Assembly (NCBI GenBank): GCA_025890175.1
Contig: JANPYM010000002.1
Span: 2,680,006-2,744,005 of the forward strand
From: Ciborinia camelliae
Lineage: Eukaryota; Ascomycota; Leotiomycetes; Helotiales; Sclerotiniaceae
Length of the DNA: 64,000 nt
Direction: 5' to 3'
Made by a program: the position numbers and the translations under genes. Shown here piece by piece: positions 50,075-62,021 of this stretch. The notes beneath the pieces were generated by a model, which worked only from the letters and a program-made list of their open reading frames with translations, was not told where the DNA came from and searched no databases. Within the stretch, counting starts at the first letter, position 1. Each line of letters begins with the position of its first letter.

Positions 50075-50897
50075 AATGAAGGGGTGTGTTTGGAAAGGGT
50101 AAGTAGCAAAAGTAACGTTAAACTAGCTGATTGTAAAATCTTTTGATGATCTAGCCTACACCAAATGGACAGAATAACAGCATCCTTTTATCTCCTCGTT
50201 TGATGGAATTGATACTTTCCGAAATCGCACACTGAGAAACCAACCGATCAATAGGCATTGGCAATATGAACAGAGAAAGGTACGACACAATGTCAAACCT
50301 GGTGGAGTCCCTGAAGTATTTTCTTCAAAAATTCCAAATTCATCGCCATGCACCAAAATAACCTGTTTCTATCCCTGGTGGAATGTAGGTGAAATTGAAG
50401 AGAGCACTATGATCTGTAAGTTGACGCAAGAGCAGCCAAAATCGTTCCACAAACAGGGTACCCCGCAAGAGTATCATATGCATCTAAACTTTTGAAGATA
50501 AGTTACCTATCTATATGAGCAATACTACCAGGGTGAGAAGGAATAAAACTCCACGCATACTTATTTTGATCGTCGGAATATTCCAGACCCCTGCTTGTAG
50601 AACTTTGGACGTTCCAATGACGTGTTGGGGATGATTAGAAGCTCAGAGAGCATCATCTTATGCAGTGCTAGGAAAGACAAAATCGTCAAGAAAACCAAAT
50701 TGCATTCGCTGGTTATCTGCGGGATAAGTAGGTCATAGTCATAAAATAACGATAATATATTGTTCCGCTGTACCCGAGCACAAATATGCAGACAATCAGA
50801 AATGGTAACCCAAAATCCTGTTATAACACTTGTCAAGAATCAATACGCCTTCCAATGAACGAGAGGGCCATGAAAACATTCATCTGCGTGATGCAAA
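50075..50897. other. Spacer between paralogs A and B
   Basis: About 820 bp between the start of paralog A and the stop of paralog B, both minus strand. No further exon can be supported. It should contain the promoter of A. Confidence 0.6.
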
Positions 50898-51889
50898 CTA
50901 TGCCATTGCATCAATATACGCCTGCAGATACCCCGCCTTTGAAGTATCTGATTACTTTCAGTTTGAGCTGTCCCACATGCAAAATGAAGAGGGGTAAGGT
51001 AATGCCAACTTACATGTTCTAGCTGCCGAATTGAGTATGTTCCTCATGTGAACAGGGAAATCCTGTGATAATATGTTAATCATAGTGTTCACGAACGCTA
51101 TTAAGAGAAAGTGTTCAAGGGCGGGACCTGATATCAATACTAACCACAAAATCAATCGCCATTTCAAGAAATGCCACAATTTGACGCATATCCACTAGAG
51201 CCCATCTCCACACTCGTGTGAGAATCGGGGTATTCATGGAAAATTCTTCAAGAATTCCATGAGTGTGTGAAGGAGGCTGAGTTCTCATACAGTGATGGAC
51301 GACGTCGTCGGCTAATCTTACAAAGCGCCTGATTATCAAATCTGCAAAATCTCTGTAGGCATAGATGTCCTGTATTAATGTTAGTAGATCTCCATTGATA
51401 TTGTTCTCTACGAACCTGGATATAGCCTCGAATGCTATTAATCTGATTCTCTGGCCTAAGTGTACTATCCTCGACAAATCTAGTAATGGATTGTACAACC
51501 GCTATTTATTTCGAGGCCGATCAGAATATGCCCATAAATGCGTTGTGAAATGCAATAATAGACGTGATTGAACGGTACCTTGGGCATTCAAACGCATAGC
51601 CCATGCAAGAATGGTTCCATTCCTCATGAGCCAATCATGTTCCTTCAAGAAGTATCAGTCACATCCCATTTGATTCTTATGGCCAACGAACATTTTCAAA
51701 GATTAGAGCAAATTGAGTTAAAGCGTTCCCAAAAACTTGGCGAAGGCTGCGAATGATTGCACGATTCCGCTGGTTAGCCACAGAAGCGTCGTTGAAAGAG
51801 TACTGGGAAGATTGTGATTGAAGGATCAGAAGATGATTCTTTCCCAATTCGTGCGTTGGAGTTGGAGTGGAAGAGATGTTTTGAGTCAT
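50898..51889 (-). CDS. Paralog B: short family member lacking the hydrophobic hairpin and PPxY tail
   Basis: Six exons: 51692-51889, 51579-51642, 51416-51501, 51145-51369, 51014-51062, 50898-50947; 223 aa. Exons 2 and 3 are 64 and 86 nt with the same phases as in A and C. Exon 5 is 49 nt, the same as exon 7 of C. Similarity is recognisable at both ends: RFVEDSTLRPENQINSIRGY aligns with exon 3 of C, VWRWALVDMRQIVAFLE with the SVWRSVSVDARMIQAHLE segment of A, and the end AYIDAMA with the C-terminal AYLDTYARG of C. The central segment, equal to about residues 218-340 of A and including the whole hairpin, is missing inside one continuous exon. The N-terminal tail is much shorter, with no PPxY. 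Three of five donors are weak (GTTCGT twice, GTTAGT once). It could be a regulator, a dominant-negative partner or a decaying copy. All frames are open. Confidence 0.7.
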
Positions 51890-52323
51890 GTTTCTAGATG
51901 GTGTAAAATGAACAAGAGATAATAAGGGGAATTGTTGCTTTTTTCAGCTCTCTCAAATAAGCTCAAGAGAATTTGATAATTTATAAGTGGGTTAAAGTTG
52001 TAGCAAAGCTAGCGTTATATTCCCCACAACGACAACATAAAAGAGATCATGGGAAGCTTTGCCATATGGGACGTTGCGGCTATGACGGTGGTGGCTGAAA
52101 TTAATCAACTGGACTAGGTGGAAAATGAACGCAATGCATGCAGCATGGTAGTTTTCCCATAAGAAATATCATGGGTATGCCGATGCCGGATTATAAACTG
52201 TACACCATCAGATTGATTCAATACAAGGAATCTACCCCTCCACTTCAGATTTTAATGTGTCCTTGCTATTAATCACCACAAAGCCCCCAAAACTCCTCTT
52301 GCCTCTAAAGAAACTCGACAATC
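51890..52323. promoter_or_regulatory. Shared divergent promoter of paralogs B and C
   Basis: 434 bp between the two start codons, B leftward and C rightward. No other frame of note. The short shared spacer suggests coordinated transcription. I cannot point to a specific operator. Confidence 0.5.
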
Positions 52324-54007
52324 ATGGCTACTGGACCACCAACCTACACAGTAGGGACCTCCCCTCCATCCTGGGATGAAGTTTCCCAAAAACTTGAGAA
52401 TCTAATTGGTAATGATCGAACTCCCGACGCAGTAATCAATGCAGCAGAACAGCTTTCGGACACCGAAATTGACATTCTCGTTACTGGAGCCGAAGACCAC
52501 TGGCCTTTGGAAACCGAAAAGCAGATTAAAGAATACAGTATAGGTACTGGGAAAACTTTGTCATCCGAAGAAGGGAAGGCTCGATTAGCAGTGGAGGGAA
52601 ATCAAGCGGCACAAGCAACAAGAGAGATTGAGCGAACATTTGTTCAATTGCATCTAAGAGTAGCCGAAATTGATAACACTCACCGCACGAGATTCGCTCC
52701 TGAACTTTTGCAGTTACAACAGGTATTTCACCCGTTCCGAATTGTGCTCATCACATGTCTACCTGATTTGTATCATCTAGCTAACAAGATATTTGCCTAG
52801 CAATACCATGAGAATCTCAGAGAAAGTCAAAATCTTGCAGCTGATATTAGTATTCGTGCAAGAAGTAAGTTGAATACTCTCGAATGTAATAAGATCCTTC
52901 ATCTGGCTGACATTTGGCGTAGACTTTGACGAAATGACTATTAGGTTCTGTGGTGAAGACTCTATTCCAATTGAAACCCGGAAAACCAGGATCGAATCCT
53001 TCATATCGGTAGGAAAGAGATATTAACCCCATGTTTATATAACGCTTTCTTAGTTGCTAATCGTGGCCTAGACTGTTTCACTGTTCGAAGAAAGTGCGCA
53101 TGGCATTCAAGATCGATATAAGAACCTAACCAATGACTTTAGTCACTTTGTCGCTAGCTTCTCTATCTGGGCCAAAGATAAGGAAGGTAGATTAACAGAA
53201 CAGATTGAAAGCCTGCAGCGAGATTTGGAAAACCTCGAGAAACAACTGTCCATGATACACACAGAACTAGAGATTTATTGGTCGAGACTCAGTGCTGGTA
53301 TCGAGATGGCTTTTGAGATCGCGCAGACGTTTCCTAAAGCGACTCTTTTTGCAATGGTAGGAAGAAAACGGTTATTTAATTTGAATCCATCTACAGATTG
53401 AGTTGTGTAGCTAATATATAAAACACGCTAAGATAGGAGGTCTCATTTTTGCAACGGCGACACTGTCGAGTATAGCTGCCCTCTATGTCTTGGAAATGAG
53501 TGAGTTATGTGTTTATCTACCAAACAATTTAGTTGACTTCAGACCGTTGAATAACTGTTACCTTGCATAATTTAGGGGTTGAACTCCAGATTCACCAAAA
53601 AACGCGACAGAAGAACGACTTGCAGGCTCAATTGGAGACTATCCGTCGCGCTCGTTCTGAACTCGAGGACACTTCATTGAATAAATTTGGAACTGTCATC
53701 CAAGGCCTCTCTAGCAGTTGGGATGAATTGATCAAGGAAGGACGGATCATCCAAGAATGGCTGGCAAAGGGTGCTGATGTCTCTGTAAGAATAATTGGTC
53801 TCCGTGCGGAATATGAATGGAACTGACAATCGCATTTCATAATAGAAACTTCCAGAATATATGGAAATGAATTTGAACCAGGGAGTTCACAAATGTACGT
53901 TTCCTGAAACCACCGCTTTTAATTCTATATATAGTGATTGTATGCATACTAACAATCTCTCAGTTTCGGCTTTGGCGGCTTATCTAGATACTTATGCTAG
54001 GGGATAG
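52324..54007 (+). CDS. Paralog C: helical protein with PPxY tail and hydrophobic hairpin (alpha-pore-former-like)
   Basis: Eight exons: 52324-52722, 52801-52864, 52923-53008, 53072-53356, 53433-53499, 53576-53784, 53846-53894, 53964-54007; 400 aa. It is clearly homologous to paralog A over its whole length: the TSPPSWDEV tail, the LSDTEIDILVTGAED segment, exons 2 and 3 of 64 and 86 nt, and the C-terminal AAYLDTYARG. The tail has PPTY (5-8) and PPSW (14-17, where A has PPSY). The central region contains a long coiled-coil-like helix followed by a hydrophobic pair at about 258-278 and 279-300, weaker than in A (GIEMAFEIAQTFPKATLFAM, then IGGLIFATATLSSIAALYV). There is no signal peptide. The same family interpretation and the same caution apply as for A. 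All introns except intron 8 of the proposed comparison have good GTA donors or GTGAG. Confidence 0.82.
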
Positions 54008-54486
54008 TGCGAATGTCTTCACTGTAGTGAAAAAAGCTCGACTGTCAGGGTTTGTGGTATCAAGTAGGCTTCAGTCGACGGAATCTCTATGTGCGTCGTC
54101 AGAGGAATAGCAATGTGAATAATTTCAATGGGTTAACGGTATGATAGGTAAAGTAGGTTCATATTGTATTGGCTGAAGAACTAAGTGCTATGGGGAGTCC
54201 ATATATTATATAGGTCCTCGGGCTTCCTAATTACTCTAGCTAGTGTATATAGAGCATGCCAAAAACATTTTGTATGGAATTGCGAACTCTTGCGAAATAT
54301 CTAAAGTCTCCAGATTTCTTTATAATTTTCTCCAAATCACTTGATCAAACGATACTCTTTTACTCATGCGCAGTGTTGTGTCCGGGGTCCACTTGTGACT
54401 TGCGATGTTTTCAAACGACCTTAACGAAGAATGGATGAAGTGTGTTTTTGTGTTTGAGAAAGGTGCTTATTTAAAGGCACTGGAAG
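54008..54486. other. Spacer between convergent genes
   Basis: About 480 bp between the stop of paralog C (+) and the stop of the monooxygenase at 54487-56469 (-). Nothing further is supported. Confidence 0.6.
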
Positions 54487-56469
54487 CTATAATATTGCAT
54501 GAAGGCCTTCAAGACCCCCCTGGCCTTCCATATTCGTCCCGGGTCCATCTCCGGACTCTTCTAGGAACGGCTCCCGGTGTTTTTTGACCTAAAAGACATT
54601 AGCAACGTCGAATCACAACTTCATCTTCGAAATCAATGTCAAGATCGACAATAACTCACCTCATCCCAAACCCGATACCCCAGTAACCACGGCGCAAATC
54701 CCTTATCCCTCCAGGCCAATGCCTCTCCATCTTCTTTCTCCTGCATTTTACGATCTCGCTCAATTTGTGTGGGGCCGTCTGGGAGGTGGTAGAGATATTG
54801 TTGGGTATTACCTCGCTCGACGACAACTTGAGTACGTGGTGCGCGGAGGTCTTGGTAAGAACGGAGGGTGTGGGTTAGGAAGGTGGATTTTGATTTGGGA
54901 GAGGTGGCGGGGTAATGGGAGAGAAGTTCGCCGAGGACGGCAGCATCTTCGAGAGACATTCCTGCGCTGTCCGGGAGAGTTAGTTTGTGAGTGGTAGCGT
55001 GAAGTGAGATGATATGATGTATGTGTGATTAAACGTTTGGGATTGAGGAAACAGGCATGAAAGACAAAGCCTTTTTGGGGGGAGGACATCAGATCAAAAA
55101 AAGACGTGAGTTCTCAATATTTCGTCTGAAACAGGAAATAGATGCCACAGCACCATGCTAGAAAGTGAACAGTACCCGGAAGCAAGATAGGGGAGAGTAG
55201 CATGAACAGCATCTCCCAGAAGAGTGAAATGACCGGAAGGATGACTCCAAGAATCTAGGCCAGGCCGGGTACAGAGACGCCATTTGTACACCGATTCACA
55301 CATGCTCAGTAGTTTTGGTATCCTGAATCAATGGCAATAAATGCGGTGTCAGCAACGATGCTGTGAATAGAGAAAGGGATAGTTACCTCGGATCCCAATC
55401 TTTAAATAAGGCACGCATTTCTTCCACATTGCCTTCCAAAGTTGTAGCTCCATCTGGCATATCATCGGGGACGAGAAGAACCATGTTAAATAGTTCGCCA
55501 CCCCGAAGAACGTAGTTTACTGTTAGTTGATGTCAATCCCAATACACATCCTTTAAGATATCTCGAATACCGAGCAGGAAAAGATACTAACCAGCATGCA
55601 TATTCGGACCTAACCAATAATTCACTTGCGGATTCTTCACAAAATCTGCCAGTTCGTCATCTGCTAGCGTATCCTTAGTAGACAACAATAATCTATAAGC
55701 CAAATCCCCCGTCAAATCTGGCGCATCTTCTCTCCCCAGCATAACTTCTCTCAATTTACTAAATATTCCATCAGCACCCACCACCAAATCCGCCTCTAAA
55801 TCTAAACTGTCCCCCTTCTCTTGCCCATTACCACCCCTCCCATCAACGATCACTCTCGCTCCCTCCTCCAAAATCTCCACGTCCACAACTCTCATCCCCA
55901 CTTTGACACTCACCCCCAACTCCAGCGCTCTCTCATAAAGTCCCCTATGTAAATTCGCTCTATGAAAATCCCAATACAGCGTCCCAGGATACTGTGCCGC
56001 GCTCTCCTTAAAATCCATTGTTGATATTATATCGCCTTTCCAAGAACGCATATTAACGCAAGAGGGTGCGGTACTGTGTGGTGAGAGATAGGGGAGAAGT
56101 CCCCAGGATTGGAGGATGAGGGAGGTCGGGGGGAGGATTTGAATTCCGGCTCCTACCTGTGTAGGATTAGTTTATCAAAGATCTTTGACGAGATGGGTGT
56201 GGAAAATGTGGATTGGTGGGCTGGGAATTTACTTCGCCAATTTCATGGGCAGATTCGAGGACGGTGACTGAGTGGCCGGCGAGAGATATTGCGATCGCAG
56301 CACCTAGACCTCCAAGACCTGCGCCAACTATTATTACCTTATTTTATGTTTAGTACGGTTTGTTGTTGGAGTTGGAAATAGGGGAGTAAACATTGGAGAT
56401 ATCTACCTTCAACGTATTTGCTTCATCGCGGATTATCTTCTCTTTCACTGTAATGGCTGAGGTAGACAT
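54487..56469 (-). CDS. FAD-dependent monooxygenase, salicylate-hydroxylase-like
   Basis: Seven exons: 56407-56469, 56233-56337, 55592-56156, 55387-55519, 55176-55322, 54660-54966, 54487-54588; 417 aa. It has the three group-A flavoprotein hydroxylase signatures: the dinucleotide-binding VIIVGAGLGGLGAA (about 22-35), the DG motif DLVVGADGIFSKLR, and the GD motif LLGDAVHATLPYLASGAGMS. Such enzymes use NAD(P)H and O2 to hydroxylate an aromatic ring or similar substrate in the cytosol. Similarity is to the salicylate hydroxylase/UbiH-like group; the substrate is unknown. Exon 2 starts exactly at the FAD motif. The 209-bp fifth intron is long for this gene but restores the GAGM motif. The last exon codes a low-complexity tail and is the least certain part. 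It is divergent from a second FAD monooxygenase 634 bp away. Confidence 0.88.
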
Positions 56470-57103
56470 GATGATAGTTGCAATATACAAATCTACTTGA
56501 TGCATGCACAATAAGTAGAAAATGAAAGCGGTAGTATAGAGTAGGTATCAGATATACCGACAAATATTGAAACCGATGACACAAAGGTCCCCCAACGACA
56601 TTTCTTAATCAAACCGTGCTAATATTTTGCAACTTCACGATAACTTGAGGACTTCCCTAAGATCATTAAAACATGCACGATAAGGCCATTGATAAGGTAG
56701 GTTACATCGTAGCACAAGCTCATCATGATCATGATATCCGAGCCCCGCCCACTTTCCCGCCTCACATGAAGACGCCCGCGAGACCCGGTCCGGCGATACC
56801 TCTCGGATATGTGGCACCTCATTTCATTTGTCAAGAAACTATCAAATAGCAGTTGTGCTGGCATTGCATTATGCACAATGCGGATGATGCAGCCTCAAAA
56901 TTGATAGGTAGAGATGAACCCCGCATTACAATCATGGTAGGCTAATCATGGCAAGGGTTTGTTGCGTGCAGATGTTTCGGATACTACTTCATCATGTTGA
57001 ATACCTGTTGATATTCCAGCTCGATAGGAAGATTGTGGTTGATGGATTTAAACTAATCAGTTCTTTCGAAAAGGAAAGTAATTCAAGACACCACGCACGT
57101 GCC
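56470..57103. promoter_or_regulatory. Divergent promoter between two FAD monooxygenases
   Basis: 634 bp between the two start codons, which point away from each other. Head-to-head flavoprotein genes often share control. I see no distinctive operator. An in-frame ATG at 56948 upstream of the plus-strand gene would extend that protein by 52 residues, but the extension is not flavoprotein-like. Confidence 0.5.
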
Positions 57104-59153
57104 ATGGACATCACAAATCAGGTGACGATCATAGGAGCAGGCCCAGCCGGTCTCATGCTAGCGTAAGTCATATTGTTTCTGCCTACCCTCGAGGTCTTAT
57201 ATCTTTGTTGACACACCAAGCTGCACCCTCGCACGCTACGGGATACAGGTTACTATTCTCGATGACAGGCCATCCTCAACCGCGACTGGTCGAGCCGATG
57301 GCTTACAGCCAAAAACTATTGAAACACTCAAACAACTTGGCCTTGCATCCTCTTTACTAGAAAAGGGTGTTAAGGTTTATGATATTTGCTTCTGGGTTAG
57401 TCATTCGCGGATTGGTTTCTACATGGAAAAGAAGTTAACATTGTCCAGAAATCAACGGCGACAGAAAAGCTTCATCGTACGGCTAGGGAGATCCATTATC
57501 CAGCAGATGTAGTAGATTTATTAGATCCACATCTTTTACTCATACACCAGGGAATGATCGAGGATGTATTTATACAAGATCTAAAAGCCCGAGGAGTTGA
57601 GGTGCAAAGAAATTCATCTTTCCTAAAATTCGAAAAGCCGATCTCTATAAATGATGATATACAAGTAGAGTATGAAGATCTGAAAAGCAGCGAAAGGAAG
57701 TTTTTGAAGACGAAATACCTTGTAGGTTGTGATGGTGCCCATTCGAACGTTAGAAAATGTATGGATGGCGCAGAAATGGAAGGGGAGCAAAGTGGAAGTG
57801 TTTGGGGTATTTTGGATGCTGTAATTGAGACGGATTTTCCAGATCTGTGGAGCAAAACTGTGGTTCATGCCGAGAAGGGTGCAATTCTTGCCATACCAAG
57901 GGAGAGAAATATGACAAGACTCTATATTGAGTTACAGGACACAGCAGAGGAGAATTCTAAAGAAGTAGTTCAAGACTTTGTGATGAAGAGGGCGGAAGAG
58001 ATTTTTAGTCCATATATATTGACGTGGAAGCGTATTGGTAAGTGAACACTCCTAAATGATCTGTGAGTTTTTCTAATCTTCAAAGAATGGTTCGCTGTTT
58101 ACAGGTTTGGCCAAAGAGCAGCCAAACGCTTCTCGGATGATACACAGCGCGTTTTCATTGTTGGAGATGTAAGCGAACCATACACTCTCTTCCAAAAGTC
58201 GACATACTGGTCTAATTATAGAACAGGCAGCTCATACCCACTCCCCAAAAGCCGCGCAAGGTATGAATGTATCGATGCATGACTCTTTCAACCTTTCATG
58301 GAAATTGGCTCTTACCATCAAATCCCTTGCGCTTCCCTCTCTTCTCCAAACATATACACAAGAAAGACAATCTGTTGCTCGAGATCTCCTCGCATTTGAC
58401 TTTGAACATGCCAATGCATACTCTGCGGGAGATCCTAAAGCCCTTGCCGAGAACTTTGCGCAGAATGTTAGGTTTATCTCCGGCCTTGCAGAATATAGCG
58501 AGAACGATTTAAATATCGAAGGCATTGCAAGACACGGAAGACAGCGCGGAGGCGTATTGAAACCTGGTGCACTATTGCCACCAGCAAGGGTAACCAAATA
58601 TATCGATGCGAATCCTGTCGATTTGCAGCTCGATATTCCTTTACTTGGCCAATTTCGCATCTTTTTCTTTACGCCGAACGTTCACCGGGCGTCTGTATGT
58701 TTGGAATATATCTTTCAAAAGCTCACGGATCCCACAACTACCCTGGGCCATATTTCTACTGCAGCACATACGTTTACACCACAGGAGATAGAAATGGATG
58801 AGTATATTCAGCCAAACAGGTACATAGGTCCAAGTAGGCTGTTTACATACGCATTGATAACAGAGATGGACAAGAAAAACTTCGAGATCGCAGATCTACC
58901 GATGAGCTTGCAAGACAGTAGATGGACGATCTACGTGGATGATATTGGTAAAGATGGAGAAAGTTGTACGAAGAAATGGGTGGGCGAACTCACAGGCAAC
59001 GAGATGGCCATCGTGAACGTTAGACCCGATGGATACGTAGGGTCTTTCAAACGATTCGAAGCCGAAGGAGAAAGTAATGGTGAAAAGGTAGTAAAATGGT
59101 TGGATGACTATTATGGTAGATTCCTAAGAACTGGTAGCGCTTCCTCCACATAA
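57104..59153 (+). CDS. FAD-dependent monooxygenase, phenol 2-monooxygenase-like
   Basis: Five exons: 57104-57162, 57221-57395, 57449-58037, 58086-58168, 58227-59153; 610 aa. Motifs: [14 protein letters not shown] at the N-terminus (FAD ADP part), [14 protein letters not shown], the DG motif [13 protein letters not shown], and the GD motif [19 protein letters not shown] interrupted by intron 4. The C-terminal third is the thioredoxin-fold-like domain of the phenol hydroxylase family (YVDDIG...[10 protein letters not shown]). Length fits that family. Members ortho-hydroxylate phenols or related aromatics, and in fungi also serve in secondary metabolism. Start ATG 57104 (MDITNQ) places the FAD motif at its usual distance from the N-terminus. 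Paired head-to-head with the salicylate-hydroxylase-like gene, so a joint aromatic-processing role is plausible. No polyketide or other backbone synthase is in the window. Confidence 0.92.
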
Positions 59154-59717
59154 GTAAAATGATAATCGTTTTCTTTGTCCCCCAAAACGATTGATACGAG
59201 ATTACAATTCACAACCAGCCAAGTCCAGTTCACCATCTCATCATTCCGAATTAACTTTCATTTAAAGATCGAAATGTCAAATCCGCGTTATTCCCCGGTC
59301 ACCTACTGATAACACCCCCCTTCAGTTTTTCAGCAAATGCATAATCAATGAAGATCCTCAAAAGTAAAATGGAATCCAAATTTCATGAGGTAAAAAATCA
59401 TTATTACTCCACCCTCGTAACAAACAGATGCCCAATCGCAGGATTTGAGCCCAGAATCCTGGAATCACAACGTTTAGTCAAGGAGTCCGGCGGGTGAGTA
59501 CAAAGTGTATAAATGTGCGAAAATTCTGGTGATCTCAATTCGAGGAAGAGGGATGGCCGCGTAGAAAAATGATATATTTTCGGTCAAAGCATCTCTAATG
59601 ACGCTAAGAAAGAAAGCAGCCCATAACGCCTCGCTAAATACCAAATCCGTAGTAACTAGAGATTTCCAATCCCAGACCTTAATAACATGCACGCATTGAT
59701 ATACCCCCGACAATGAG
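59154..59717. other. Spacer between convergent genes
   Basis: About 560 bp between two stop codons. A minus-strand segment near 59430-59455 vaguely resembles a tRNA T arm but has no A box. Nothing else is supported. Confidence 0.6.
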
Positions 59718-62021
59718 TCATCCATTTGACAAAGCTTCTTGTATAGCTTCTCCTTCTTCGGGTGTGACGATCATCTCCAGCATTTCCAATGCACACCCAG
59801 GAATATCTGGATCAATACCCGACTCAAAAACGAGATCATCTTCTGAAAAGTTTAATCTGGCCAGACAGAGTAGATATTTTTGTGACCCGCCGCGAATGAC
59901 CGATAGTTTCTTTTGAATATCGATTTCGTACTGAGTGACAAGGTGGAACAAGAGGCGAGTGGCCAGACTTATGAGATGTGCACTGAAATATATTAGCGAT
60001 GTTTACCTACTGAAAGATGGAAGAATAAAATACCTATCCTCACATCCTGCTCTATGGTCATATAATGTATCTAATTCATCGCTGATCAGACTAACAACTC
60101 TTCCGATCGCAGTTGGGTGGGAAGCAAGTGCATTTCCAGCATATGGTGACCGAGTCATACCAGTCATCAACAATATGATTTGAAGACGTAGTTTTAGGAC
60201 GACATCGGCATCAACCTTAGCCACACTCATAGGTAGGCAAGGTACCTCGAATAATGGATATGTTAGACGCTCTATAATATGGCCAGCATTTGTGGATGCT
60301 CTGAACTTTGGATTATCGTCTGGATTGCTGCCAAAACTGTCTTTCAGTACACCAGTAGATAGGATTCGCAGCATCCACTCAAAATCTGCTACTGGCTGGT
60401 TTTGACTAAGCATAAGAAGAACGAAGTCCCACCTCATTAATTTCCAAAATCTGGTGATATGTTCATGTTCGGGGACGCAGCCCAATGCAGCGAGGTGAGT
60501 GAGAGCTAGACAAGCCGATACATTAATATTTTTATCATACGGGTCAGATGATTCGCTTTTAAAACGAGGAATTGCGACAAGATCAGCCGTTTTTTGTACC
60601 AGGGGAATGAGTTGGTCGATAATATGCGGTACAATTGAAAGTGTTTTGAGCTCCAGAGCAAATGTGAGAATGTCCACAAACAAGTAAATCGGGGTATAAT
60701 AGCTTTCATCCATACACTTGGACCATAGTTGTATTATGAACAAGCAAAACTCAGATGGTACTTCTGCTATAGGCTTTTTTGAACCAATTCTTGGCAATTC
60801 CCCCAGAATTAAAGACGAGAATGTTTCATTCGGGGATGATGGTAGAAAGTGTTTACCAAGGGCTTCCAGAGTTCTCAAGTGATCACGGTTGGGTCGATGA
60901 TCAAGCATTGCAGCAAGAAAGTCTGATCGATCATCCTGTAAAACTAGTCTCGATAAGAGTGATTCGTCCAACATGGGAACCTTTTGTTGCTGCGAAAGTT
61001 GATCCGGAATAGGAATTATATCTAAAGCAGTAGCTGAAGGGCTACTGGAAGTTGCTTTCCGTTTCCGCTTTGCTCCCCTTGAAGGAGTACCCGGTTGACG
61101 TTTTTGAAACTTTGACGGGGATATCTTGCTAGGAGAAAGCACCTCAATTTCATCATCATCAAACCCATCCCTGAACGGCATAGGTTTCGTCTTCTTCGGG
61201 GTCATAACCTGTACATCCTTCGAATTTTTAGCTCTGTTTAGCTTTCGAACTCTTCCAGTCTCTTCGAATAAGTCTTGCTTTGTGAAATCTCGCTCGATTG
61301 TAGCGTTTCTGGCAGCAATCTCTGCAGCCTCCCTGTCTTTCTGTAGCTTTGCTAACTGCTCCGCATGTGACTTTTCTTTCGCTGCCTGTGTGCGTTCGTA
61401 TTCCTTTTCTGATTTGTCAATCTTCCCACGTAGAATAGAGATTTCGCCATTTTTCGATAGAGCTTCTTGTTCGAGGGCTTTGTTTTTTTGTTGCAACTAA
61501 TAAAATTGTCAGCGACTTTGTTTATATGTAAAAACTGAGCAACCACAAAATACCTCCTGCACCAATTTCCTGAGGGCTTCATTGTCACCATCTGCAACTG
61601 ATTGACTTCCTTGCCGAGAAAGGTTCGAAGCCTCTCGTGAAACTGAGGCTGAAAAGGGCTGTGGTAAGTGATCTGGTTGTCGGAGAAGAGGAGGAGCGAT
61701 ACTGTTCCTAGGCCTGTTCACAATATTTGTATCGCCATAACGTTGCTGTCGAAATTGTTCTTGTCGGGTGGCTTGATTGACATTGTTTCTATGTACATAC
61801 GGTACAACGGCAGGCGCACTCCTCGCTTCATCTATAACGATTGCATCATCTAAATCATCATCGTCGAACTCGTCCCCATAATCGGAGGAGGGAGGGGCTT
61901 TGATCTGAGCTTGAGTAAACGCTATGGCATTGTTCTCAAGCTCTTCTAAGGCGTCTGCTGGTATATCATTGAGGAAATCATCATCGGAGAAGTTATTCTC
62001 CCCATCTTCGTGAGGTGCCAT
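59718..62021 (-). CDS. Rad26/UvsD/ATRIP-type DNA damage checkpoint protein
   Basis: Three exons: 61554-62021, 60034-61496, 59718-59982; 731 aa. The N-terminus has an acidic amphipathic element (about residues 11-36, FSDDDFLNDIPADALEELEN) like the RPA-binding motif of ATRIP. A disordered region and then a coiled coil (about 148-240, rich in K, E and Q) follow. A basic stretch (GAKRKRKATSSS) could be a nuclear signal. The rest is an all-helical repeat domain matching fungal Rad26. The protein partners the ATR/Mec1-family kinase and brings it to RPA-coated single-stranded DNA. The frame upstream stays open to 62318 and could add 99 residues, but that part contains TAGGTA palindromes typical of intergenic DNA here, so I chose ATG 62021. 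The last intron uses the second of two nearby AG acceptors, which keeps the frame. Confidence 0.85.

Noticed and set aside
51241..51300. Possible 45-bp GT..AG intron inside exon 4 of paralog B
   Set aside because: Removing it creates an immediate TAA stop at the junction, while the unspliced exon is open and aligns with the paralogs.
59428..59460. Minus-strand TGGGCTCAAATCC resembling a tRNA B box
   Set aside because: No A box or foldable cloverleaf upstream; one base departs from the B-box core.
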